Positions 20,367 through 28,265 of a stretch of 64,000 nt of DNA are shown here, piece after piece (position 1 is the stretch's first letter; every line of letters starts with the position of its first letter). This stretch comes from Flavobacteriales bacterium (GTDB lineage: Bacteria > Bacteroidota > Bacteroidia > Flavobacteriales_F > PHOS-HE28). The notes beneath the pieces were generated by a model. The model was not told the DNA's origin and searched no databases. It saw only the letters and a program-made list of their open reading frames with translations. Where the stretch lies: positions 62,001 through 126,000 of the forward strand of contig JADJOG010000047.1 in assembly GCA_016713865.1 (NCBI GenBank). Reading direction: 5' to 3'. Both the position numbers and the translations under genes were made by a program.

Positions 20367-21116
20367 ATGAGGATCCTCGGAATCATCCCCGCGCGATTCG
20401 CGAGCACGCGCCTGCCAGGCAAGCCTTTGGTTGATATCGGCGGCGTCAGCATGGTAATGCGCGTGGTGCGGCAAGCGCGGATGTCAAACGCGATCGCCGA
20501 AGTGATCGTCGCCACCGACGACCAGCGCGTGATGGATCATGTGATCGCGCGTGGTGGGAAGTGCGTGATGACATCGGCCGATCATCCCAGCGGGACCGAT
20601 CGCTGCTTCGAGGCGCTCATGCTTGCTGGCCGTGATGGATTCGATGCCGTCGTGAACATCCAAGGCGACGAGCCATTCATCGTGCCCGGGCAGATCGATG
20701 AGCTCTGCGCTGCATTGCAGCAGGCAAGAAGTGGGATAGCCACCTTGGCGCAAGTGGTCACCGACGATCGTGACCTCGATGATCCCGGCGAAGCGCTGAT
20801 CGCCACCGACGTGAACATGGATGCGCTTTATTTCAGCAGAGCGGCCATTCCATTTCTCCGGGATAGTGCGGCCGGTCCCAGGCATGAGCGGTTTCGCTAC
20901 CTGAAGCACGTGGGCCTCTACGGTTATCGGAATGAGGTGCTGGAGCAATTGGTGAAACTCGCGCCCTCTTCGCTCGAACAGGCCGAGTCGCTGGAGCAAT
21001 TGCGCTGGCTGGAGAATGGGTTCAAGGTGCGCATCGGGCTCACGGAGCACCCCTCATTCTGCGTGGATACCCCCGCCGATCTTGAAGAAGCGCGCCGAAG
21101 GGTGGCCGCTCTCTAG
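20367..21116 (+). CDS. kdsB: 3-deoxy-manno-octulosonate cytidylyltransferase
   Basis: 249 residues, the standard length. The enzyme makes CMP-Kdo from CTP and Kdo for lipopolysaccharide inner-core synthesis in the cytosol. The N-terminal nucleotide-binding motif is IIPARFASTRLPGKPL, and ATDDQRV, NIQGDEPFI and HVGLYGYR are conserved family segments. It lies 3 nt after the GT39-like gene, so the two are probably cotranscribed. It ends 16 nt before the next gene, which has its own TAGATTTG box (21114-21121). Confidence 0.97.
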   Translation: MRILGIIPARFASTRLPGKPLVDIGGVSMVMRVVRQARMSNAIAEVIVATDDQRVMDHVIARGGKCVMTSADHPSGTDRCFEALMLAGRDGFDAVVNIQGDEPFIVPGQIDELCAALQQARSGIATLAQVVTDDRDLDDPGEALIATDVNMDALYFSRAAIPFLRDSAAGPRHERFRYLKHVGLYGYRNEVLEQLVKLAPSSLEQAESLEQLRWLENGFKVRIGLTEHPSFCVDTPADLEEARRRVAAL

Positions 21117-21132
21117 ATTTGGCCTCCTTCCG

Positions 21133-22257
21133 ATGGGCATCGAACGCGACCTGCACGACCTTCTCTTCTGCCACGATTGCGTGATCGTGCCGCAGTGGGG
21201 CGGGTTCCTCACGCACTACCGGCCGGCCCGCCTCGATGAAGCGCGCAAGGTGATACACCCGCCTGGGAAGGATCTGAGCTTCAATCGGCACTTGGTGCGC
21301 AACGATGGCCTGCTGGCCGATCATCTGGCCAAGCGCGAGGGCATCGACTTCGATCAAGCCACGGCGCGTATCGATGCCGAGGTGAATGGCTGGCGCCAAG
21401 CCTTGGACCGCAGCGGTCGCTTGGAACTTGATCGTGTCGGGATCTTCTACCGAGATGCGGAGCATAACCTTCAGTTCGATCCGGATCGCCGGGCCAACTA
21501 CCTGAAGGACGCCTTCGGCTTGAGGCCCTTGACCGCGCTTCCGGTTGAGGTCGTGAAGCGGGCCGTTGAAGCGAAGGAGGTTCCTGTGCGCGAGCTGACC
21601 AAGCCTGAACAGGTTGCCCAGGAGAAGCGGCGCTTCCCTTGGGCGGTTGCCGCTGGCATAGCTGCCGTGCTGATCGGAGGAGCAGCAGTGATGGCATACC
21701 GGGCCAGTATGGGCCATCAATCCTCGTGGCAAGGCCTAGCGGGTTGGCAGCCGCGGCCAACTGCGGCATATGCGGCTCCCGCTGAGGCCGGCTTCGCGCC
21801 AGTCGCAGTGCCCGATGCGTTCCGTATGCCAGAAGCGGATAGTGGCTTGCATGAAGTGGTGCTCGATGCCGAGAAGGATGTGCGTGTCCGCATCGATTTC
21901 AACAAGCCCGAGATCGCTGCAGCCGATACCACACGCGTTGTCGTGGCCGTGAAACCTGTCGTTGAAGCGTCCCTGCGTTTCCATGTGGTTGGCGGCTGCT
22001 TCGCGCAGCCCGAGAATGCGGATCGCATGCTGAGCGAGTTGCTAGGCCAGGGTTTTCCAGCGCGGCGCCTCCGCCAGCGCGGCGATCTGCACCCCGTGGC
22101 GTATGGAAGCTACGCCACCCGCTCTGAAGCCCTTGCCGCGCTTCGATCAAGTGCGCGCCTCCAGTGGTCGCTCGGCCTGGTTGCTCGTGCGCTGACGAAC
22201 CCGCTCTTCACCGGCCTATTTTCGCCCCCCTTTCACGAGCAACATGCACGTTCTTGA
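21133..22257 (+). CDS. HU/CCDC81-like domain protein with transmembrane segment and SPOR domain
   Basis: 374 residues. The N-terminal ~130 residues match the two prokaryotic HU-like domains (CCDC81 type) seen in Bacteroidota: LHDLLFCHDCVIVPQWGGFLTHYRPA, then GRLELDRVGIFYRD...LQFD. A membrane segment follows at about 177-195 (WAVAAGIAAVLIGGAAVMAY), then a low-complexity linker, and a SPOR domain at about 280-355 (FHVVGGCFAQPENADRML...PVAYGSYATRSEALA). SPOR domains bind denuded peptidoglycan at division septa, so a septum-associated role is likely, with the HU-like part in the cytosol. ATG 21133 follows TAGATTTG by 11 nt. The 3' end overlaps the next gene by 14 nt. Confidence 0.85.
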   Translation: MGIERDLHDLLFCHDCVIVPQWGGFLTHYRPARLDEARKVIHPPGKDLSFNRHLVRNDGLLADHLAKREGIDFDQATARIDAEVNGWRQALDRSGRLELDRVGIFYRDAEHNLQFDPDRRANYLKDAFGLRPLTALPVEVVKRAVEAKEVPVRELTKPEQVAQEKRRFPWAVAAGIAAVLIGGAAVMAYRASMGHQSSWQGLAGWQPRPTAAYAAPAEAGFAPVAVPDAFRMPEADSGLHEVVLDAEKDVRVRIDFNKPEIAAADTTRVVVAVKPVVEASLRFHVVGGCFAQPENADRMLSELLGQGFPARRLRQRGDLHPVAYGSYATRSEALAALRSSARLQWSLGLVARALTNPLFTGLFSPPFHEQHARS

Positions 22258-22639
22258 GCTGCTAGCGAGCACCGTCACCTTCATGGCTGACGACATCGTG
22301 CACACGCATTTCAAGGATGATCATTTGGTGAGCATGGAGGACGTGCAGGCCATGTTCGATGCGATAGCCGCTGAACGCAAGGGCCGCAAAGCGCTGTTGA
22401 TGGTGAGCGTGGGACTGAACACCACCATGAGCAACGAGGCGCGCGCCTTCGCTGCGCAATCGCCTGAATCCTCGAGGCACATCGCTGCAGACGCGATCAT
22501 CGTGCGCGACTTCGGACACCAGCTCGCAGCGAACGTGTTCGTGCGCCACCATAAGCCCGGCCGACCCATCCAGATGTTCGGCGATCAGCAGAGCGCGCTC
22601 GATTGGCTACGCTCGCAGCACCACCTCTTGGAGAACTGA
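22244..22639 (+). CDS. Small cytosolic protein, possible STAS/SpoIIAA-like fold
   Basis: 131 residues with no signal peptide or membrane segment. The pattern (short beta-strands around HTHFKDDHLVSMEDVQAM, a RKALLMVSVG strand, then a helix and FVRHHKPGRPIQMFGDQQSALDWL) resembles small STAS/SEC14-like proteins frequent in Bacteroidota. No catalytic residues are recognised. The start codon overlaps the upstream HU-SPOR gene, yet a TATTTTCG box at 22217-22224 could give a separate promoter. Function unknown. Confidence 0.65.
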   Translation: MHVLELLASTVTFMADDIVHTHFKDDHLVSMEDVQAMFDAIAAERKGRKALLMVSVGLNTTMSNEARAFAAQSPESSRHIAADAIIVRDFGHQLAANVFVRHHKPGRPIQMFGDQQSALDWLRSQHHLLEN

Positions 22640-22648
22640 TCCCGCAAC

Positions 22649-23287
22649 ATGGTCCGCACACTCGTCTTTTCCGTTTCGCTCCTTCTTCTTCATGCTGCAA
22701 ATGCTCAAGCATTCGGCGCCGCTGAGCGCACCTTGCGCACGAGCAAGGCCGAAGTGACCTGCTTAGCCGTTGCGCCCAAGGGCGATCGCATCCTCGTTGG
22801 CCTGAACAAGGGCGCCGAGCTGATCGACCTCGAGAGCGGCAAGAAACTGATGACGCTTCCTTACAACGAGGATGGCAGCATGGCCGCGTACTACTGCGCC
22901 TTCAACGACAATGGCGAATACGCCGTGCTCATCGGCCACAGCGGCAAGCGCGTGGTGTACAGCATGAAGGACGGCAAGCCGCAGCCCTCGCTGCAGCAGC
23001 ATCGCTGGGTGCCCGACCCGCGCGCTGTGAAGGCCATGGGACTCGACATGAGCAACAGCACCTTCGATCGTTTCTGCCAGCAGAAGGAAGTGCGGCATGG
23101 CAGCCACACGCTGCGTGCCGTGAAGCATGGCGTGATCGAAGTGGTGAATGATGAGGGCAAGACCATTCAGCGCATCGAAGTGCCAGAGAACAAGGACCAG
23201 CACCACTTGGCGCCGATGCTCATCTGGCAGGAATGGCTGATCACCGGCACGGACGACGGCCGCGTGCTCTTCTACAAGTTGCCTTAG
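22649..23287 (+). CDS. Secreted WD40-like beta-propeller fragment protein
   Basis: 212 residues. A signal peptide (MVRTLVFSVSLLLLHAANAQ) is followed by repeats of WD40/PQQ character (VTCLAVAPKGDRILVGLNKG, YYCAFNDNGEYAVLIGHSG, WLITGTDDGRVLFYKLP). That is fewer than the seven blades of a full propeller, so it may assemble with a partner or be a partial propeller. It sits 9 nt after the preceding small gene, and its stop overlaps that of the convergent HemJ-like gene. Function unknown; export to the periplasm is inferred from the signal peptide. Confidence 0.65.
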   Translation: MVRTLVFSVSLLLLHAANAQAFGAAERTLRTSKAEVTCLAVAPKGDRILVGLNKGAELIDLESGKKLMTLPYNEDGSMAAYYCAFNDNGEYAVLIGHSGKRVVYSMKDGKPQPSLQQHRWVPDPRAVKAMGLDMSNSTFDRFCQQKEVRHGSHTLRAVKHGVIEVVNDEGKTIQRIEVPENKDQHHLAPMLIWQEWLITGTDDGRVLFYKLP

Positions 23288-23862
23288 GCTTTCGCTTCCG
23301 GCTTCTTCTCTTCCGCCGGTGCTGCGCCACGCGCCTTCACTACTGCATAGCCGATAACAGCGCCGAGCACGAGCAAGCCCAACGCGCCCCAGGTCCAGCC
23401 GAGGCGATCGCGGAACACCACCGTGGCCAAGAGCGCCACCAGCAACGCCCATGCGCCTTGACCGAAGAGCCAGAGCGCAGGACTGCTCCACGTGAGCGAC
23501 GCCGATTGCAGGCGCGCCTGCACGCGATGAAGCAGCATCTGATACACGACGAGCACCGCCACCAAGCCGAGCTTCAGGTGCATGAAGGGCGATGCGAGCA
23601 AACCTGGCATGCGCACCAATTGCCAGAGGCCGAAGACCACGAGCAGGATCAGCGCGGGCCACGCCAATCCGAAGAGCACGCGGCGCTCCATGGGAATGAA
23701 ACGCTCGTGCAACAAGCCTCGCTCGGGTTCCCAAAGGCGCAACGCGGCACGGTGCGCATTAAAGAGCCGTGCGAGGTGGAATGCCGCCGCGAACCAGGCC
23801 ACCAGCGCGAGCAGGTGCATGAGCTTCAGCAGCGGGAGCAGGTCGGTGCTTGGGGTTTCCAT
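23284..23862 (-). CDS. hemJ: HemJ/CopD-family integral membrane protein
   Basis: 192 residues with about four to five membrane helices. The pattern LLPLLKLMHLLALVAWFAAAF...LFNAHR, PMERRVLFGLAWPALILLVVFGLW and FMHLKLGLVAVLVVYQ has the conserved histidines and the MERR motif of HemJ, the heme-b-dependent protoporphyrinogen IX oxidase, which belongs to the CopD superfamily. No other heme genes adjoin it, so a generic CopD-type role cannot be excluded. The C-terminal tail is Ala/Glu/Lys-rich. A TACCTTGG box lies 4 nt before the ATG. The gene is divergent from the thioesterase gene and its stop overlaps that of the convergent gene. Confidence 0.72.
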   Translation of the reverse strand: METPSTDLLPLLKLMHLLALVAWFAAAFHLARLFNAHRAALRLWEPERGLLHERFIPMERRVLFGLAWPALILLVVFGLWQLVRMPGLLASPFMHLKLGLVAVLVVYQMLLHRVQARLQSASLTWSSPALWLFGQGAWALLVALLATVVFRDRLGWTWGALGLLVLGAVIGYAVVKARGAAPAEEKKPEAKA

Positions 23863-23866
23863 GCCA

Positions 23867-23898
23867 CCAAGGTAGGCTCATAGGCGCGGCTACCTTCG
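23867..23898. promoter_or_regulatory. Divergent promoter pair (hemJ-like / thioesterase)
   Basis: Minus-strand TACCTTGG (23867-23874) ends 4 nt before the HemJ-like ATG. Plus-strand TACCTTCG (23891-23898) ends 7 nt before the thioesterase ATG. The whole intergenic space is 43 nt, so both -33 regions must overlap the opposite transcription unit. Confidence 0.55.
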
Positions 23899-23905
23899 GC
23901 CCCGC

Positions 23906-24421
23906 ATGAACCGCGCATCACGCCCCATCAGCGACAGCTATTCGGAGACCACGCACGTGGTGCTCCCCAACGACACCAACACGCTCGGCAACCTCTTCGG
24001 CGGGCGGCTGCTGCAATGGCTAGACATCAGCTGCGCCATCAGCGCGCACCGCCACTGCAAGCGCACGGTGGTCACGGTGGCGGTGAATCATGTGGGCTTC
24101 GATCGGCCCATCAAGCTCGGCGACTTCGTCACCATCCGCAGCCATGTGAGCCGCGCGTTCGGCAGCAGCATGGAAGTGTGGAGCGATGTTTCTGTGGAAG
24201 ACCAGATGACCGGCGAGAAGATCCCGTGCAATAGCGCCATCTACACCTTCGTGGCGGTTGACAATGCGGGCCGCCCGATGCAAGTGCCCGATGCCGAGCC
24301 AACGAACGATGAGGAGCGCCGCCGCTACGATGGCGCGCTGCGTCGCCGGCAATTACGGCTCATCCTCAGCAATAAGATGAAGCCGGAAGAGGCAACGGAG
24401 CTGAAGAAGCTCTTCGCTTGA
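23906..24421 (+). CDS. Hot-dog-fold acyl-CoA thioesterase
   Basis: 171 residues. It hydrolyses acyl-CoA in the cytosol; the chain-length preference is unknown. The family signature VLPNDTNTLGNLFGGRLLQWLD carries the catalytic Asn/Asp region of YciA/BFIT-type thioesterases, and AVNHVGFDRPIKLGDFV is the second conserved segment. The C-terminal extension (about 40 residues, rich in Arg and Glu) is common in Bacteroidota homologues. The convergent gene ends directly at its stop codon. Confidence 0.92.
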   Translation: MNRASRPISDSYSETTHVVLPNDTNTLGNLFGGRLLQWLDISCAISAHRHCKRTVVTVAVNHVGFDRPIKLGDFVTIRSHVSRAFGSSMEVWSDVSVEDQMTGEKIPCNSAIYTFVAVDNAGRPMQVPDAEPTNDEERRRYDGALRRRQLRLILSNKMKPEEATELKKLFA

Positions 24422-24784
24422 TCAGAGGCCCTCGTCGAGGCTGAACCCATCGAAGAGCTCGCCCGTCGCGGTGTCGTGCGCGCGCAACCCAAGGTGCCGC
24501 AGCAGTGCACCGATGCACGCCGCGCTCTGCTCACCGCCATGCACATGCGCCACCATGTAGCGCACCTGCACAGCATCTTCCATGTGCAGCTGGATGCTGA
24601 TATCGATTTCATCGCCTTTCGCGAAGAGCCAATCGTTGTCCACGCGATCGATGAAGGGAATAGCCTCGCGGATGCGGGTGATCAGCTCCTCGCGCGCACC
24701 GATGGATCGTGGTGCGAAATCGAGCGGCACGTCGTTGATCGACGGCACATCGGGAAGGTCTTGGATGAAGATGTCCCAGCTCAT
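24422..24784 (-). CDS. Conserved hypothetical protein (MSWDIFIQDLP type)
   Basis: 120 residues, soluble and acidic. The opening MSWDIFIQDLPDVPSINDVPLDF and the closing LLRHLGLRAHDTATGELFDGF are characteristic of a widespread small bacterial family of unknown function. Its ATG overlaps the stop of the upstream glycosyltransferase (ATGA), so the two are translationally coupled. That coupling gives no functional clue because the family occurs in many contexts. Confidence 0.75.
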   Translation of the reverse strand: MSWDIFIQDLPDVPSINDVPLDFAPRSIGAREELITRIREAIPFIDRVDNDWLFAKGDEIDISIQLHMEDAVQVRYMVAHVHGGEQSAACIGALLRHLGLRAHDTATGELFDGFSLDEGL

Positions 24785-25758
24785 GGCTTTGCGAGTTCGG
24801 CGATCCTGCGCAGATCCTGCTTCTCCATGCACCGGAAGTGGCCCTTCGGACAGCGGTCGTGGCCGATCTTGCTGCACGGCCTGCACGACAATCCTTCCAC
24901 TTCGCTTATGATTGCGCGATCGGTATGCAGCGGTTGATATGGACCCATGCCGAAGAGCGGCACCGTGTTGCCCCATACGCTCACCTCGGGCTTGCCGAAC
25001 GCGCACGCGATGTGCATGGCGCCGCTGTCGTGCGCGATCACGCTGCGCGATTGCTTGATCAGCGAAGCGCTTCCGAGGATGTCGTGCTTGCCCGTGGCAT
25101 CGAAGACGCGCCCGCCTACCGCATCGCCGATGGCGCGCGCAACAGGCTGATCCTCCTTTCCTCCTATAAGAACGATGGGGCCTTCGATCAAGCGTGCGAG
25201 TTCGATGAACCTGTGCTGCGGCAATCGCTTCGTGGCATGCGCAGCGCCGATGGCAAGCGCCGTGTAGCCCGCTTGATGCGATGCGGGCAATGAAGAGATA
25301 GGCACTTCGCGCTCGGCCGGCAGGTAGAGCTCCAAGCCTTTGTTGTCATTCTTCACGCTGAAGTGCGCTACCGTGCTCATGTAGCGATCAACGATGTGCA
25401 TTCTCGGCATGCGGTCGATGCGCAGGTTCACCAGCAGCCACTTCTCGATGTTGAGCTTGGGGAAGCTGTGCGCAGGCATGCCGAGTGCCCGCTTGATCCG
25501 TGCCGTGCGCAGGTTGTGGTGCAGGTCGATCACGGCATCGAAGCGCTCTTGCTTCAAGCGGCTGATGAGTTCGCCGATGTCATTGCCCAGCTCATGCACC
25601 TTGCTCACATGGGGATTGTAGCGCACGAGGTCGGCGAAGGCGCTCTTGGTGGCGAAGTGGATCTCGGCATCCTTCAGTTGCTCCTTCGCGCAGCGCAGCA
25701 CCGGGCTGGTGAGCACGATGTCGCCGATGGAGGAGAAGCGCAGGACGAGGAGTTTCAT
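24781..25758 (-). CDS. Glycosyltransferase family 9 (heptosyltransferase-like)
   Basis: 325 residues with a GT-B fold. The N-terminus MKLLVLRFSSIGDIVLTSPVLRCAK is the classic heptosyltransferase start, and VIDLHHNLRTARIK, ALAIGAAHATKRLP and SVIAHDSGAMHIACAFGKPEVSVWG follow the family pattern. It probably adds a heptose or related sugar to the lipopolysaccharide core at the inner face of the inner membrane. The ATG at 25758 is preferred over an upstream codon because it begins the conserved beta-strand. A Cys-rich stretch near the end (LSCRPCSKIGHDRCPKGHFRCM) is often seen in this branch. Confidence 0.93.
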   Translation of the reverse strand: MKLLVLRFSSIGDIVLTSPVLRCAKEQLKDAEIHFATKSAFADLVRYNPHVSKVHELGNDIGELISRLKQERFDAVIDLHHNLRTARIKRALGMPAHSFPKLNIEKWLLVNLRIDRMPRMHIVDRYMSTVAHFSVKNDNKGLELYLPAEREVPISSLPASHQAGYTALAIGAAHATKRLPQHRFIELARLIEGPIVLIGGKEDQPVARAIGDAVGGRVFDATGKHDILGSASLIKQSRSVIAHDSGAMHIACAFGKPEVSVWGNTVPLFGMGPYQPLHTDRAIISEVEGLSCRPCSKIGHDRCPKGHFRCMEKQDLRRIAELAKP

Positions 25759-25768
25759 CGGGGGCGAA

Positions 25769-25895
25769 GTTGGGGGTTGTTCCTTCGCTTCGCTCGGAAT
25801 CACCAGGTCGACAGAGGTTGGGGGTTGAACTCATGCTCCGACATTTGCGGCAATCAACCCTCAACCGTCTTTCGAATCAACCTGCAACCCCCAAC
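25769..25895. repeat. GTTGGGGGTTG intergenic repeat with inverted copy
   Basis: The 11-mer GTTGGGGGTTG occurs at 25769-25779 and 25817-25827, and its exact inverse CAACCCCCAAC at 25885-25895. The element fills the space between the GT9 and TatD genes and runs up to the chosen TatD start. It has no U-tract, so it is not a normal terminator. Confidence 0.6.
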
Positions 25896-25901
25896 CCGCC
25901 G

Positions 25902-26690
25902 TTGGAACTGATCGACACCCACGCCCACCTCTACCACAAGCAGTTCGATGCCGACCGCGAGGCCATGCTATCGCGCGCGGCGGAAGCAGGCGTCACCAAG
26001 CTCTTCCTCCCGAACGTGGACCACGACAGCATCGCGGCGATGGATGCGTTGGCCACAGCGCACCCCGATCGCTGCTTCGCCATGATGGGCTTGCACCCCT
26101 GCTCCGTGGGCGCCGATAATGCAACCGCCCTGGAAGAAGTGGAGCGCTTGCTGCGCACGGGCCGCTATTGCGCCGTGGGCGAGATCGGCATCGACCTCTA
26201 TTGGGACAAGACCTTCCTCGCGCAGCAGCAAGAAGTATTTCGTCAGCAAGTGCGTTGGGCGAAGGCGCTGAAGCTGCCCATCGCGATCCATTGCCGTGAG
26301 AGCTTCGCTGAAGTGATCGCCATTGTGGAAGAGGAGAATGACGAATCGCTCACCGGTGTGTTCCACTGCTTCACCGGAAGTGGAGAGCAGGCACAGCGCG
26401 TGATCGCGTTGAAAGGCTTCTATCTCGGCATCGGCGGCGTGATCACCTATCCGAAAGGCGGCCTCTTCGAGACCATGCGCGATGTGGGCGCCGAGCATTG
26501 CGTGCTGGAGACCGATGCGCCGTACCTGGCCCCGGTGCCCTATCGCGGCAAGCGCAACGAGAGCAGCTACATCCCGCACATCGCCGCCAAGCTGGCCGAT
26601 GCAACGGGCAAGAGCATCGAGGAAGTCGCGCGCATCACCACGGCCAACGCAGAGGCCTTGTTCAATTCAACCACGGATGCACACCGATGA
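25902..26690 (+). CDS. TatD family metal-dependent hydrolase/DNase
   Basis: About 262 residues if translation starts at TTG 25902, giving the family-typical beginning (M)ELIDTHAHLYH with the first metal-binding His-x-His. Other ligands are visible in AVGEIGIDLYWD (Glu), PIAIHCRES (His), GVFHCFTGS (His) and VLETDAPYLAPVPYRG (Asp). An ATG at 25833 is also in frame, but it would add 23 residues encoded by the intergenic repeat. The enzyme is a cytosolic TIM-barrel 3'-5' nuclease by family. The last codons run into an inverted-repeat element, so the C-terminus (STTDAHR) may be element-derived. Confidence 0.92.
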   Translation: MELIDTHAHLYHKQFDADREAMLSRAAEAGVTKLFLPNVDHDSIAAMDALATAHPDRCFAMMGLHPCSVGADNATALEEVERLLRTGRYCAVGEIGIDLYWDKTFLAQQQEVFRQQVRWAKALKLPIAIHCRESFAEVIAIVEEENDESLTGVFHCFTGSGEQAQRVIALKGFYLGIGGVITYPKGGLFETMRDVGAEHCVLETDAPYLAPVPYRGKRNESSYIPHIAAKLADATGKSIEEVARITTANAEALFNSTTDAHR

Positions 26691-26797
26691 ACACGGATAG
26701 GACATTCATTTGGTGCGAAATGGGTTTCGCACAGGGACCACTGGCACCACACCATCAGCGAGCCGGAAATCCGACCAGCATCCGTGGTTAACTTGAA
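26661..26797. mobile_element. MITE-like element with imperfect 20-bp terminal inverted repeats
   Basis: Positions 26661-26680 and 26778-26797 are inverted copies over 20 nt with two mismatches; the core AACCACGGATGC/GCATCCGTGGTT is exact. A second perfect hairpin (TGCGAAA at 26714-26720, TTTCGCA at 26725-26731) lies inside. There is no coding capacity and no convincing target duplication. The ACCACGGATG...ACACGGAT wording recurs in intergenic repeats of many environmental bacteria (from memory). Confidence 0.6.
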
Positions 26798-26800
26798 CCG

Positions 26801-27832
26801 ATGAGCCAGCCCTCCGTACTCCTGATCTACACCGGCGGCACCATTGGCATGTGGGCCGATCCACGCACCGGCGCGTTGCGCCCCATGGACCTGGAGCACC
26901 TTGAGGAGCAGGTGCCGGAGTTGGAGCGTGTCGGCGTGAAGCTGTCGAGCGTGGCCTTCGATACGCCCATCGACAGCAGCGACATGCGACCCGCCGATTG
27001 GGTCCGCATCGCGCGCATCATCGGCAACAACTACCACAAGCACGATGGCTTCGTTGTGCTGCATGGCAGCGATACCATGGCCTATACCGCCAGCGCGCTC
27101 AGCTTCCTGCTGGAGAACCTCGCGAAGCCCGTGATCCTCACCGGATCGCAATTGCCTATTGGCACCATCCGGACCGATGCCAAGGAGAACCTGATCACCG
27201 CTATCGAGATCGCTGCCGCCAAGGATGAAGCGGGCCGCGCCATGGTTCCTGAAGTGGCCGTGTATTTCGAGTACCGGCTCCTGCGCGGCAATCGCACCGT
27301 GAAAGTGCATGCCGAACGCTTCGAGGCCTTCCGCTCGCCCAATTGGCCAGCACTGGCCGAAGCGGGCGTACACCTGCGCTACGACCATGGTGCGATCCTG
27401 CAGCACCCAACCAAGCCGCTCGTGGTGCATGAACAGCTCGAAGCACAAGTGGGCGTGGTGCGGCTCTTCCCCGGCATCTCCGGCGAATGGGTGCGACATG
27501 CGCTCTCTACTCCTGGGCTGCGCGCGGCCATCCTCACCAGCTTCGGCAGCGGCAACGGCCCAACGGATAATGGCTTCGTCGCAGCGCTGCGTGAGGCCCG
27601 CGAGCGCGGCATCCACCTCTTGAATGTGACCCAATGTGTGGGCGGCCGTGTGGAGCAGGGGCGTTATGTGACCAGCCGTGCGTTCGTGGAGATGGGCGTG
27701 ATCCCCTGCGCCGACATGACGGTAGAGGCCACTCTGGCCAAGGCCATGTTCCTATTGGCGGCTGATCAGCCAGCGGGGGCCTTCGCCCAACGAATGGCAG
27801 CACCGATCGCCGGTGAGATGACGTTGGGTTAA
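26801..27832 (+). CDS. ansA: Type I L-asparaginase
   Basis: 343 residues. It deamidates asparagine to aspartate in the cytosol (no signal peptide, as for type I enzymes). The first catalytic Thr is in LLIYTGGTIGM and the second in VVLHGSDTMAYTASAL; TGSQLPIGTIRTDAKENL and the C-terminal NVTQCVGGRVEQGRY complete the fold. The gene follows the inverted-repeat element directly and has no obvious own -7 box, so it may be read through from the TatD gene. Confidence 0.95.
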   Translation: MSQPSVLLIYTGGTIGMWADPRTGALRPMDLEHLEEQVPELERVGVKLSSVAFDTPIDSSDMRPADWVRIARIIGNNYHKHDGFVVLHGSDTMAYTASALSFLLENLAKPVILTGSQLPIGTIRTDAKENLITAIEIAAAKDEAGRAMVPEVAVYFEYRLLRGNRTVKVHAERFEAFRSPNWPALAEAGVHLRYDHGAILQHPTKPLVVHEQLEAQVGVVRLFPGISGEWVRHALSTPGLRAAILTSFGSGNGPTDNGFVAALREARERGIHLLNVTQCVGGRVEQGRYVTSRAFVEMGVIPCADMTVEATLAKAMFLLAADQPAGAFAQRMAAPIAGEMTLG

Positions 27833-27873
27833 CGTGCTAGTTGATTCACTTCTCCCGCTGCTCGCCGCGCCTC

Positions 27874-27900
27874 TTGCCGGAAAGACCTTTTGCTACCTTG
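27874..27900 (+). promoter_or_regulatory. Candidate tRNA-Ser promoter
   Basis: TTG at 27874-27876, a 17-nt spacer, then TACCTTGG starting at 27894. This is the best-formed two-part promoter in the window and supports the view that TAnnTT(T/C/G)G is the housekeeping -7 box here. Confidence 0.55.
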
Positions 27901-27944
27901 GCCGCCCTTCGGAAGGCACTGGAACCGCCTTTCGATGCATAAAC

Positions 27945-28034
27945 GGAGAGATGGCCGAGTGGTTGAAGGCGCGCGCCTGGAAAGTGCGTTTACCTGAAAG
28001 GGTAACGGGGGTTCGAATCCCTCTCTCTCCGCCA
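27945..28034 (+). tRNA. tRNA-Ser (anticodon GGA)
   Basis: A full class II cloverleaf. The acceptor stem GGAGAGA pairs with TCTCTCC; the anticodon loop CTGGAAA is at 27977-27983 with GGA at 27979-27981. A long variable arm (TTTACCTGAAAGGGTAA) and a T-loop TTCGAAT follow. The 3' CCA at 28032-28034 is encoded. It decodes UCC and UCU. A cluster of non-coding repeats begins just downstream. Confidence 0.97.
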
Positions 28035-28119
28035 TTGCAGATCGGCGGCGGAGCCGCCGCATCATCTGCGACGGCGGCGAGCGAAGCTTGTTTCGGCGAG
28101 CCGACGATGCAGATGATGC

Positions 28120-28190
28120 AAGGCCCGAAGGGCCGTCGATCTGCAATGAAGCCCTCCCTAACGGGAAAGGCCGACGAAGAAGGCCAATCC
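28120..28190. repeat. Hairpin repeat unit, copy 1
   Basis: Unit of about 70 nt: a GGCCC-GAA-GGGCC hairpin (28122-28134), then AATGAAGCCCTCCC, AACGGGAAAGG and GGCCGACGAAGAAGGCCAA. The region 28035-28641 contains no convincing gene; it holds three such units plus short hairpins such as GCTCGTGCGAGC. Confidence 0.75.
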
Positions 28191-28265
28191 CTTTCCCTTC
28201 ATAGCAGCGAGCCGTCCCGGCGCAGGCCGGGATTGCTCGTGCGAGCGGAAAGCGCGTTCAGCCGG

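Noticed and set aside
24422..25006. A longer 194-codon version of the small hypothetical gene
   Set aside because: The extra N-terminal part overlaps the glycosyltransferase 3' end in another frame; the MSWDIF start at 24784 matches the family and overlaps the stop as ATGA.
26661..26797. Rho-independent terminator for the TatD gene
   Set aside because: The outer stem encloses nearly 100 nt and is not followed by a T-run; a MITE-like repeat fits better.
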